Positions 1-10,370 of a DNA stretch of 64,000 nt are shown piece by piece (the first letter of the stretch is position 1; each line of letters starts with the position of its first letter). Location of the stretch: NCBI GenBank assembly GCA_008638375.1, contig CM018046.1:46349206-46413205 (forward strand), in the 5' to 3' direction. Made by a program: the position numbers and the translations under genes. The DNA is from Nyssa sinensis. Taxonomy: Eukaryota > Streptophyta > Magnoliopsida > Cornales > Nyssaceae. The notes below the pieces were generated by a model. It was given only the letters and a program-made list of their open reading frames with translations. It was not told where the DNA came from and made no database searches.

Positions 1-672
1 TTTGTTAATGAAGGTCCCACTTTCCCATCAAACGCGCCATTCAGGATAGACTTTTCTTCTTTCCAAGTATCCATTTGTCACCCACACTGTTTGTTATTTC
101 GCAATCATTTCGTTAAGTATACGACGTGGCATGCCATTAGCCACTGAAATAGACGTCTCATCCACGGCACCAATAAAGTTCATCGATAAGATTGTCTTAA
201 TATATTATATAATTATTTATACTAAATAATGTGACAATACTTTTCATGTTTTAATTTTTTATATTAAAATTTAATTTTTAAATGATGTGGTGATTAATTA
301 TTAATAAAATATTTATAATATATTCAATGTACAATTTTATACTAAAAATTTGAAACAAAGTGGGTTGGTGTACTCAAAATAGTTCAAGTTAGGAAATCAT
401 GACATGTGGACCCTATCTTCGGGTCTAGAGTTGAGATCTTGAGCCGGCATGGTCCATTCTTGAGCTATTATTTACTGATCCGAGGTGCAATGCACCCGAG
501 TCAATGAATGTTTGTTATATTAGTATGTAGTCCACACATTTTATTAATGTAGCAACTGTCTATTGGCTCAGGTACACTACATTGAGAGTAATAAATAATT
601 TTTTCCCATTCCAAAAATAAGGTCAATATCGTGTCTCTTGACACTACTTACCACTGCAGTGTCATTTAGAGC
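1..672. other. AT-rich intergenic sequence
   Basis: I see no supportable gene or RNA here. The sequence is AT-rich with short low-complexity stretches. It has no recognisable counterpart elsewhere in the window and lies outside the large tandem duplication. Confidence 0.6.
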
Positions 673-1323
673 CAATGTTTTCAGACCCAGCCTGTTCATC
701 TAATCGAAAAAATGTTTAGGTTACGGGTCATCGGTTCAACTGTCGGGTCAATCGGAATTAAACCGTGATGTCATAATTATGTAATCAATAAATTTAATAA
801 TACATATTATTGATATTTTAAATTTAAAAAATTATACAAAAATTACAAAAAATTATATAAAAAAAATTATAAAATATGAATTTTCTTAATATGTAAAATT
901 TCAAGAAAAAATGAAAAGTATAGTAGACATACCTTATTACAATATTGAAAGTTGAAACTTCATTGCCATTCTTCCATAATCGCAAGAACCATAATAAAAA
1001 TCATTTTAACATTCAATCCAAGCATAATCTAATAATTTAGTCTTCAACTATATGAAAATAAAAGAGATACAAAATACTAATAATCATGCATAAAATAAAA
1101 TAAAATACCACATGTTATTTATAGACAAGAACCGGTGTGAACTGGTGACCCAGTACCGGGTCACTCAGTTTGACTGGTCCGACCGGCTGGTTCTAAAAGT
1201 TTTGTATTTTTAGAACGGTTTTGAACTATAAGCGATTTTATGAGTTAAACTGGACCGTTTTATTAACCGGTCGACGGTTCAATCGGTTGAACCGACCGGT
1301 TTGGTCTAGGTTTGAAAACATTG
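673..1323. mobile_element. Non-autonomous hAT-like DNA transposon, 651 bp
   Basis: The ends form an imperfect terminal inverted repeat. The left end begins CAATGTTTTCAGACC, and the right end reads the reverse complement of CAATGTTTTCAAACC. The element is flanked by a perfect 8-bp direct repeat TTTAGAGC (665-672 and 1324-1331). An 8-bp target duplication is the hallmark of hAT transposons. The interior is non-coding and rich in GGTT/CCGG words, some of which form inverted repeats near the right end. No transposase is encoded, so it would have depended on an autonomous relative. The boundaries are seen directly; the superfamily is inferred from duplication length and end sequence. Confidence 0.75.
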
Positions 1324-1331
1324 TTTAGAGC

Positions 1332-1643
1332 TGAAAGGTACAAAGATCAATATTAGAGCCCAGTTAGAAAACTGCCTAAAAGGTGATAAACACGGTCCTA
1401 TTTTCTTTCTATTCGAATCTAAGCAGAATCTTAAGGCCTATAAAAGACGATCAATCTTATTGTACAAATGTATGTTCTACAACCCATTCGATACAATTCT
1501 CTCTCTCTCAAAAATCTTATTAACTTAACAATTGGAGAGTCCTACACCGGACCTCCTCTAGTACTTCTTAACCTAATTGTTTTGTAGGTCATCAAGCCAA
1601 GATATCAGTCATTGATCTACTGATTCAGAAATCGACATTATCA
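1332..1643 (+). mobile_element. Degraded LTR (3' part) of an old Tat-like Ty3/gypsy element
   Basis: This stretch has a TATA-type motif (TATAAAAG near 1439) and a CT-rich tract. It ends in TATCA directly before a primer-binding-site-like motif, GTTTGGCACCATCTATG (1644-1660). That motif matches the equivalent site of the intact-LTR elements in this window (GTTTGGCACCGTCTGTGG) with a few changes. A gag relic follows immediately. The 5' end of the LTR is not identifiable because the hAT-like element lies next to it. Unit 2 lacks this part, since the tandem duplication starts further inside the gag. Confidence 0.5.
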
Positions 1644-1679
1644 GTTTGGCACCATCTATGAAAAACAAAATAGTTTTCT

Positions 1680-2230
1680 ACACCATAATCAAAGAATATC
1701 AATGGCTCTAAAGCTTTGTCCTAAACAATGAAATCAGCTGACACCGGTGCCACCTCGTGATCAAAGGCGTGTCTGTGGTCGCCAGTCCAACACGACTACT
1801 GCAGGTAGGAGATTCGATTTTTTAGCCCAACAAGTTAGAGGCATTGAATTAGGCTGTGACAAATCTGATTCAGAACCATCAGCCGCCACCAAGCCCAGGT
1901 TCAGCACCCACCACAAATTCAAGACCAACAACCTCCATTGGCTCTGGACCAACAACTACTGCCAGTTCAAAACCAACAGCATTCGTTGGCCCAGAATCGT
2001 CAAGCCAATAACCGGGAAGGTAATAATAACCCTAGATAAAGTCAGGTAGACGTTGTCCTCTAGTCCTCTAGGAGCCAGTATCAATCCCACCAGAAGAGTG
2101 AGAAAACCTTCCTAGATCTGGAGTTCCACAACAAATTGTCGAACAACATCTCTATATCCCATTCGAAATGGGTGAAACTCCCTTCACCCTAGAAGTCATA
2201 GTGAAAGCACCTCCCAAAAAAATAATCTTT
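1680..2230 (+). pseudogene. Gag relic of an old Ty3/gypsy element (unit 1 copy)
   Basis: Reading across frameshifts gives pieces typical of Tat-type Gag N-termini: a segment around FLAQQV, a Gln/Pro-rich linker with repeated PVQNQQ-like words, and PFTLEVIVKAPPKK near 2170-2220, which matches the conserved PFTPEI(L/M) block of this group. Stops and indels occur throughout, so no protein is expected. A second copy lies at 24087-24600. Alignment of the two starts at about 1738, which places the left breakpoint of the tandem segmental duplication inside this relic. Confidence 0.6.
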
Positions 2231-3189
2231 TTAGCCTCTTTTCCTCACTTTATGTTTTAGTGAGGATTCCATATTCTACTCAATATTATATTCATTATAT
2301 ATACATAGTTCATATATTTTTAACAACTTAATGTATATATTATGCAAATGAAATGTAAATATTTCATATGATCTTATTAATTTGGTTTGAATAATTATAA
2401 TAGTTTGGACATTTAGGGTTGATATCTTATGTTTTGGTTTAGGATTAATTAAGTTTTTTCCATCTAATAGTAATCTTTATTATTTTATTACTCTTAAGAA
2501 TTATCATTACCCCTATTATTAACATAGTGTAATCACACATTAATGTTCTTTAAAATTCACTAAATAATTCTAATCACCTAATAATTAAGTCAGAGTGTTC
2601 CACCGATCATATAATAATTGTATCTAAAAGTTTTAGATGCTTGTGGTTGAAAAGAAGCGAAGCTAGAGATCTCAAGATGGAGAAAACCAACAGTCTTCGT
2701 TGGCCTAGTCCCAGCAAAGCAATAGAAAATTATTTTCTCTAGATTCTAGAAAGCCATTTAAGCTGCCTCCTCCTCTGTGAACTGGTCTAACCCAAATTTA
2801 ATTATTTGCCAGAATCCTTAGTATTGTGGGTGGTCCTTGCAGCATCAACAGTTTTTAATTCTACTAATACACTCGAACTGGTATCTTAATTTTTAAATTA
2901 ACCCTATGACTTACAATTCTATTTATAATAAAATGCAGAAAATTACAAATAAAGAACTGAATAAACAAAAAGATTGATTTCTACCGAAACAAATAATATT
3001 AAATCCTAAAACTACTCCAACAAACGAAATCAAAATCTAACTTTCCTATGTTAAGTTATAATAATTTTTAAAATTTCTTAAAATAATAATTTTTTTTTTT
3101 AGTACAATAATGGAGGAGGGGAGAAATTTTATGTAGATGTGTGTGCACTTTGTTGGGTGGTTATCATGAATTCATTCAGATTCTTAATA
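2231..3189. other. AT-rich flank with empty sites for three unit-2 insertions
   Basis: There is no gene here. The sequence aligns to unit 2 at 24600-25440 and 42957-43584. It preserves pre-insertion sites: CATTA at 2293-2297 (target of solo LTR S1), TCACA at 2533-2537 (target of G2) and ATGAA at 3166-3170 (target of solo LTR S2). These single-copy targets confirm that the three insertions happened only in unit 2, after the duplication. Confidence 0.7.
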
Positions 3190-3570
3190 ACCCGTTTGTG
3201 ACTTGAAAAATGGGCAATATGTAGGTTTCCCACAGGCTCCCGAAAAACTTTTTTGACCCGTTTTTGTTTCTGGGTCTGTTTTTTTCTTATGTCGTAACCT
3301 ATTTATATAAATGTATTATCTTTTAGGGTTTTGATAGAGGAGAGGAGAGCCGTTATTGGAGAAAAAAAGGTTTTGGTTTTTGAGAGTTTGTTCTTGTAAT
3401 CTCTTTGGTACATAGTGAACTGATCATTGCTATCCGTAAACATAAACATCTTATCAAATCACGTAAATCATGTGTATTCTCTGTTTATTTAGTTTATTTT
3501 TACTAGTTTAAAATTGATTTATTATTTGTTTGATCACTTTCGTATAACACACACATGTTTTCAAACTCAA
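3190..3570 (+). mobile_element. Probable old LTR (promoter/U5) fragment, unit 1
   Basis: A TATATAA motif near 3300, an LTR-leader-like segment around 3340-3480 and the unit 2 words CCCGTAGACGTAGGCAA and TTGTAAATCTTG resemble U5 regions of plant Ty1/copia LTRs. No boundaries, target duplication or coding sequence remain. The counterpart in unit 2 is at about 44880-45260. Assignment rests on composition and word similarity only. Confidence 0.35.
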
Positions 3571-4390
3571 ATTATTTAGTTGGCAATGGGTATTTCGACC
3601 CAAACCCATAGTTTACCATTTAGATTTTTAATGATCCAATTGGTCCTAATATACCTATGCACTCATTGTACATCAATTCTTATTTTGGAAATCATTAATC
3701 CTTATTTTGTAAATTACTTGATCCACATCTAATTAAGCTTAACGCAAGTTTAAATTAATAATGTGTAATATTACCTACGTCGGATTTATCTAGCTGTTGA
3801 CAATGGATTACTATAACTACTCAGCAGATTTAAATTTATTCATTAATTTTAAAAATACTTGTGAACTAAAATAAATAATTAAATCTAGTATAACGAGTAT
3901 TAAGGCCTTGGGATTGTCAAAGTTAATTGAACTTGTTGTGACGTACGAATGAGAATGTATCATTCACAAAAATCATCACGCAAAAGCCTATTTGGGAGAG
4001 TATCATATTTTAAAAAATTGATTATCAGGAAATGCATAATCAACTTTTATATTTGGTAAATTTATGTAAAAGTAATTTTAACTGTTTTTTTTTCAAATTT
4101 TTATATTGTATATATTGAATAATAACGTGTAAATGGTGAATTTTGGAAAAAAAGTTATAAAAAGTCAAACGAAGCTGGTTTCATATTTCTCTATATACCA
4201 AAATCATGAGTTGAATGAGACAAACGACCCTCAAAAGGGGACTCTAAATCGATAATTCAACAAGTTGCAATCCTTGGAAGCTGAGAATGAAAGTGTTACA
4301 AAGACCCATCACGCGGCTACATTGTTAATTCAACGCAAAGAACCTTGAATGCTCCACCAATCCTGTAAGTTGAAAGACTTCAACTCTGAT
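3571..4390. other. Intergenic flank with a segment absent from unit 2 and one copy of the 73-bp promoter repeat
   Basis: About 350 bp (3598-3945) have no counterpart in unit 2, where the flanks join directly after ATTTCGA. This is either a deletion in unit 2 or an insertion here. At about 4250-4330 lies a single copy of the 73-bp unit that is expanded fivefold upstream of the unit 2 RLK. In this copy the CACGTG core reads CACGCG. No gene is visible. Confidence 0.6.
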
Positions 4391-5736
4391 CCAATGATCA
4401 AGATTTCATTTTTTTTTTCAATAGGAACAGTGGAAACGTTTCCGTTTTTCAAGAAATCAAAACAAAAAACTAGTAAAATATCGAAATTCACATGTTTTCA
4501 TGAAAACAAAGTTGTTTTCGTGAAAACATACCGAAACTAGTAAAAACATACCGAATCAGAGGAAACATTTCTTTTGAATCAATAATAATTCTAGAAGTTA
4601 GTAAAAAATAATATTCATATATTTTTCAAAGATTAAGACTCAAAATTACAAGAAGATATTTCTATTATTTTTCCTAAAATAATAGAAAAGTAGTAGAAAA
4701 AATAAAGTGTAGAGAAATAACTATTTTAATACTAAGTTACTAATTATAATCGGTTTAAATTGCTATTTGTTTTACTTTTTATTTTATATGTAACTTGTGT
4801 CAAATTATTTAATTCATGAATATTACATAGTATATATCTATTATGTAATGGTATTGTATTTAATTATAATAATTTTATATATTTTAAAATATATAATTTT
4901 TTTGTATAAGAAAATTGAGAATTTCTTTAACAGACCGAGAATGGCAGAAAACAAAAAAAGATATATTTTAAAATATATAATAATTTCAAATTATATAAAA
5001 AATTAGCTCTAATTTTTTATACTATTTTTTAATTAATAAAGATTTATTTTGTATTAATAATTAATTTGCATTTACTTTTTTTTTTTTTCAATTTCACCTT
5101 AATAATTTGTGTGGATGGACATGTTCCCTAAAACATTTACAATTAATTAATTATATTATTTATGTTTGCACATTCATATATTTTATTTTATGTTTTTAAA
5201 GTGTTTCTACGCATTTTAATTTTTTTCATCATTTCCACTATGTTTCAAAAATGTTTTCGAAATGTTTCTATTTTTTGGGTGACTGAAACAACACTATGAA
5301 ACAAAATTTTGATCCTTACATTTATGAAATGATTTTGTACAATGCAAAAGCATGAAAAATATAAAAAAGTTGCTTCATTCATCTCGATTTGTGAATCTAT
5401 GTCCCTTCAAAAATCTTCTTATGTCATTATTATCATCTACATGATAAAAAAGTCAAGAAATATTATATTTTACATTGTACAATGAAAAAATAAGTAGTTA
5501 GTCTTTAGTTTTTCAATTTAAATTAGTGTCATTTATCATAAATATAATATATATGCCTTAAAACATGCACAAATTTTTAATAAATATGCTTATTTGTATA
5601 AATAAATAAATTTTAAATTATGTTTTTACATGTTAACAATTTTTTTTTGTATTTTCATTATATTTTCAAAACGTTTTTATTTTCAAATAAATTGAAACTA
5701 TATATCGAAACGATATTTTCATCCTTACCCTATGAT
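4391..5736. mobile_element. 1.35 kb insertion upstream of the RLK pseudogene, unclassified
   Basis: Unit 2 reads straight through this point (ACTCTGATGACTCTTGCC), so 1346 bp are extra here. The flanking octamers ACTCTGAT (4383-4390) and CCTATGAT (5729-5736) could be a diverged 8-bp target duplication. Near the left end the sequence AATGATCAAGATTTCATTT resembles the reverse complement of stretches at about 5285-5330 and 5690-5730 (AAGGATCAAAATTTTGTTT-like). This suggests inverted termini, with the right terminus duplicated. The inside is AT-rich and has no credible coding frame. It is probably a non-autonomous DNA transposon or composite. It separates the RLK pseudogene from its ancestral upstream region. 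Confidence 0.5.
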
Positions 5737-5797
5737 GACTCTTGCCCCTTCTTTAAAAATGTTTTCACTCTGATCAATCATCAATACAACAAAGAAA

Positions 5798-8383
5798 ATG
5801 TCCACCATCATATCATTCTTCATTTTCCCGTTGTTTTTCAGGGCTCGTTTTGGCCAAACTACTTCACAAAATACTACCCAGACTTCATCAATATTCTACC
5901 CTAATTCAACCTTACCTTCAACATGGTACAACAATAACTCAAACAGTAATACTATTACTAATGATGATGGTTCAGAGATAAGAGTAGTCCTGTCAAATGA
6001 CAAGGCTGGCCTTGGTTTTGTCTGCGGATTCTACTGCAAAGATAATAGCTGCTTCTTATCAGTTGTCCTCCATGGTGGAGGCGATGCCAGTGTAGTTTGG
6101 TCAGCAAGAGATCCAGTGCAAAAGAACACGCTGTCGCAACTGACACAAGACGGAGACTTAGTGCTGCTTGATTCAGATGGAGCCAAGGTGTGGGCAACTA
6201 ATACAACGGGTAATTCTGTTGCCGGAATGGACATGACTGAAAATGGAAATCTGGTTGTTTGATGACAGAGGAGCTGTTGTTTGGCAGTCTTTTGATCACC
6301 CCACTGATACTTTGCTTGATGAGCAGCGGTTTAATGAGGGTCAAAATCTCATTTCAAGTTCTTCTGCCACCAATTGGAGTCGCGGTTTGTACTACGCCAC
6401 ATTAACATCATCTACTGGTTTTGCTGCATACACTGATGTGGGTGAGGGTCAATCGCTGATGTATTATCAGTTGGTGCCAGAACGAAGCTCGAGAACAAGC
6501 ACCGGATCAAATTATGCAGAGTTCCAGCAAGAAGGATTCATCGTGAACCTGGGAACATCTCAAGCAACATTTAGAACAACTCCCTCTGCTGGAACCGTCA
6601 AATATTTAAAACTAGACAGTGATGGCTATTTGAAGATATACCAGCACGGAAATGCAAGCGGATTGAGTGGACCTGTTGATATGGTTACCCAAGATCTGGG
6701 TAAATGTCAACATCCTCGCCAGTTTGGAGAAGTCGCGTATGCATGAAAAACGGATGTAGCTGTCCCAAAGCTGTTGATGGGGTCACTTAATTCACGCAGG
6801 AATATCTAATGGTAGAACAATTTCCGCAGCAAACTCAATCCAACCGTGTTTGCTCTAGAATGATTCCCTTGACTTGCACGCCTTCTTTGGATCAGCAGCA
6901 CCATCTTGTTGAAGTAACAAATGTTACCTACTTCAACGTCATCGATCCAGATGCTGCATTTCCAAATATCAGAGATATAGAGCAATGCAAGCAAGCCTGT
7001 CTGCAAAATTGTTCCTGCACTACAGCCTTTTTCCGGCATGACAACAATGTCTCAGATGGCTATTGTTATATGCCATCAAAGATCTTGACTATTAGAGAAG
7101 GGCCAATTCCAAATCACAACTTCACAGCAGCCACATATATTAAGGTACAAATTCCCTACAAGGCACCAAATCCTGTGCCGGCACCAAATCCACCAAATCC
7201 TGTGCCAGAGGGAGCTATACCAGAGGTTTCGCCACCAACACCACCTTCAAGAAAACGTCCAAAGTTAACACCAATAATTGCAGGATCTATTGCTGGTGTC
7301 CTTGTCATTCTTGGCCTTGTAATTGTTATATATTGGCTGATGTTGAGGAAGACAAATGCAGAGGATGTGGAAGACTCTTTCAAACTAGTTCCAGGAATGC
7401 CTGTGAGGTTTTCATATGAAGATCTGCATGTCGCTACACGGGATTTTGAGGAGCAACTCGGTGTCGGAGGTTTTGGGACTGTGTACAAAGGAATCCTGCG
7501 AGATGGCACTTCAGTTGCTGTAAAGCGGTTGGATAAATTAAGCCAAGGGATGAAGGAGTTCGTAGCAGAAGTTGAGACAATAGGAAGCATACACCATTTT
7601 AATCTAGTGAGGTTGATTGGATTTTGTGCAGAAAAATCTCAGAGGCTTCTGGTATATGAATATATGAGTAAAGGGTCTCTGGATAAATGGATTTTCTACA
7701 GAGATCAGAGACCATGTCTCGATTGGCAAACACGGAAGAGGATTATCCTTGACATAGCCAAAGGATTGGCTTATCTACATGAAGATTGCAGACAGACGAT
7801 TATTCACCGTGATATAAAGCCACAAAACATTCTGTTGGATGAAAAATACAATGCCAAAGTCTCTGATTTTGGATTGTCTAAGCTGATAGACAGAAGTGAG
7901 AGTCAAGTCATAAGCGCACCGAGAGGTACTCTTGGGTGCATTGCCCCCGAGTGGCAGGAGCAAAGAATCAATGTAAGAGTTGATATCTACAGTTTTGGAA
8001 TCGTTCTGATTGAAATAGTCAGCGGACGGAGACACTTCGATAACACAAAATCAGAATCTAGCCAAAATCTACTCAAAGTGTTGCAGAAGAAGGCCGGGGA
8101 GGATCAAATAATCGACATTGTTGAAAACTTGGAGGGAGAAGTACCAGGTCGTAAAGAAGAAGTCGAGAGGATGATAAGGATTGGAGCTTGGTGTTTGCAA
8201 GATGATCAGACAAGAAGGCCTCCAATGTCGACAGTGGTAAAGGTTTTGGAAGGAGTAATGGAGGTAGATCCAGACATCACCTTTAACTTCGCCCATGCAA
8301 ATGCAATGGTATCCCCAGCTGTGGCCAATGGCGCTGTCTCTGCAACACCACAGGCATCTGTTCTTTCTAATCCTAGATCATGA
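5798..8383 (+). pseudogene. G-type lectin S-receptor-like kinase (SD2-5-like), pseudogene copy
   Basis: This is a near twin of the intact gene at 46087. The 5' part (5798-6257) encodes a signal peptide and the bulb-type lectin domain. A 2-nt loss near 6256 shifts the frame just before the conserved WQSFDHPTDTLL block. A 1-nt loss near 6732, in the EGF-like Cys-rich segment, brings the frame back, but an in-frame TAA at 6788-6790 replaces a Tyr codon, and nearby sequence is rearranged by a net 9 nt. The remaining 524-codon stretch (6809-8383) still encodes PAN/apple, transmembrane and kinase segments with VAVK, HRD and DFG motifs. The only notable kinase change is GCIAPEW for GYIAPEW. The TATA box of the paralog (TATAAAT) reads TTAAAAAT here, and a 1.35 kb insertion lies upstream. 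Full-length product is impossible; a truncated kinase from an internal start is conceivable but unsupported. Confidence 0.92.
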
Positions 8384-8954
8384 AAGCATCAACTGAGGTG
8401 AAAGGCAAATGAAGTTTCTGTACTTCAACTCATCTAGCACTGAATTGTATTCAGACCAAATTTCATGAAATTTGCAATCAAATAATTGATTATTTTTTCA
8501 GAATGTGATGTTCAAGCACAACATATTAGCAATTGAGACACCTAGCCCCAACTGTCACCTAGATCTACCACCAAAAAAAAAACACACCCACTCAAACATA
8601 CACAATGCAGTAAAAGCAGATATCTCATAGAACGTTTAGAGAATAACGTAGAAATTTCTTTCTAATTCGCAGCCATCCCATCACCATAACTCTCAACGAT
8701 TATTGACATGTTTTCTAATAAGAAACAAGGTATAGATGCTCAATCTGAAGCAGTTATTCATTAAAGGTTTGAACAGTATCTCTACAGAAAAAAATAACCA
8801 CAAATTCTACAAAATAGCTATATTCTATTCATCAAAATAAGGATCATAACACAAATATTCACAAGGAAATGAGAAAAAGGATGTCAGTCACATTATCAGT
8901 AGTAATAGTCCACAGGGCATCCAAAAGATACATGTTCAATGTTTTCTTTTCTAT

Positions 8955-8982
8955 GGGAGGGTGGGTGGGTGGGGGGTTGGGG
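8955..8982 (+). other. Potential G-quadruplex motif, unit 1
   Basis: Six runs of three or more G are separated by one or two bases (GGGAGGGTGGGTGGGTGGGG followed by GGTTGGGG). The same motif is kept at 49221-49248. It lies about 570 bp past the RLK stop codon. Structure formation is inferred from the pattern only. Confidence 0.55.
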
Positions 8983-9390
8983 TAACTACATGTTCAATGT
9001 TAGTGCTAGAACTTTCTTGTGTCCACGTTGCTTTTGTCGGGACAAACAGGAGAGAAAGCCGTACTGGCTTTCTATAAGCCATTCGATCACATCTTGTACG
9101 TTACCAAAGTAACAGGCATGGATGAAAATCACCCTAATCAACACTTTGAAGCCTTATTTTGTAAGTCACAGGTAGAAGAATCCCATTTCTTCCAGTCGAG
9201 TCACACCTTCATGTACATGTGCTATAGCTCCCGTTTGAACACACAAGAGAACCCAAGGGAACCCACCTGACTACCTAAGGGTTCTACATTCTGACAAATT
9301 TTCAAAAAATTGACCATTTCGTTTCGGGTCCAACTTTGATCCATTTTCAACCTTTTTCCTGCGAAAATTTACATATATTTTAACAAAATG

Positions 9391-9433
9391 CCCCCCCCCC
9401 CCCCCCCCCAAAAAAAAAAAAAAAAAAAAAAAA
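9391..9433. repeat. Homopolymer junction C19-A24, unit 1
   Basis: Nineteen C are followed directly by 24 A. The unit 2 copy at 49657-49705 has 25 C and 24 A, so the C tract differs by 6 while flanks are nearly identical. Assembly or polymerase error could contribute. Confidence 0.7.
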
Positions 9434-9789
9434 CAACCTATCAGAAACTGCCTCTCATCATTCACACTCAATAGTCCAGGCCGCATAGAGTATTTCTCGC
9501 TGTTTACCAATCAGCAGTGGGCATCACAGTCCCTTTCACCATGGCACTTCAAATCTAAGCTGAACAAGATCACTCCCATTCCAGGGCTTCCAATTTCTTA
9601 TTTGTTAATTTTATTTATATTTTATGCTTTTAATTTTGATATTGTCACAAATACTGCTTATTTGACATGAGATAGGGATGTCTTATTTTATGGTATAGGT
9701 TACTTGAAGATTTGATATTACTGGGGTTTAGTTAACCATGATTGCTTTGATGCATTTCCTCCTTGATCTCTACAAAGCACTGGTTAGAG

Positions 9790-10370
9790 GGTTATCGAAC
9801 TGACTCCGATGGCAGTTACTCCGATGATCAAATTAGACAGAAAAAAAAAAGAATTATATATTGAAATAGAGAATTCACATGAGTTTTGGGGCGTACTTTA
9901 GGTCTTATTTATAGGTTGTGTTTTTCCAAGTTTGAGTAAGATTTGGATTGTTTGAAATTGGGTTTGGAATATATACTTAAAATGAGAGTTATCATATCAG
10001 ACTGTACTATCTTATTCCTTATCTGGAACGTGGTTTGAAGACGGTAAGTAGCTCGGTATTCTATTATGTCGGTAGAAATAGTTCCCAAGTTGTTTGGGAT
10101 CCTATCATCATTGACTTAGTATGTCAGATTTGCAAGCACACATGTCAAGTAATAGGTCAATGTGCTCAAGTATGGCGTATCAGATTTGCTCCAAGCCTAG
10201 CCTCCAACATGTAGAGATCGAGAAGTTCGTCCCTGAGATGCCTTTGCCAATAAATATGACGTTGGGCTTTCACGCCTAAGAGCTGCTATTTGTTATGTAT
10301 TGTGAGTCCTTGCTAAATGTTGCATGATTTAGGAGCCAAGAGCCTGCCCTTATAAGCAAAAATAAAAAAT
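9790..10370 (-). mobile_element. Possible diverged LTR-like segment, reverse orientation
   Basis: Words such as ACTCCGATGGCAGTTACTCCG and GTACTTTAGGTCTTATTTATAGG fall in the same order and spacing as GGCTCCGGCGGTAGCCGCTCCG and GTACCTTTAGGGTTTAATTTATAGG in the reverse-oriented LTR of G2. This suggests an old LTR from a related family. No termini or target duplication can be seen. Further copies occur at 50080-50650 and, split by element B, at 51066-55280. Confidence 0.35.

Larger units (their letters stand above)
8384..9789. other. RLK 3' flank, unit 1
   Basis: This noncoding flank is almost identical to 48649-50075. Visible items are a guanine-run cluster (8955-8982) and a C19A24 homopolymer junction (9391-9433). 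An 83-codon frame at 9019 is not conserved, because the paralog lacks one base inside it. No gene is supported. Confidence 0.6.

Noticed and set aside
1747..2049. 100-codon frame in the gag relic
   Set aside because: The gag-like words lie in the other frames; this frame mixes them by chance.
7775..8035. Antisense frames inside the RLK kinase region (also 48040-48300 and others)
   Set aside because: They are shadow frames of the conserved kinase coding sequence, with no independent features.
9019..9270. 83-codon frame in the RLK 3' flank
   Set aside because: The near-identical unit 2 copy lacks one base in it (GGCATGATG against GGCATGGATG), so the frame is not kept.
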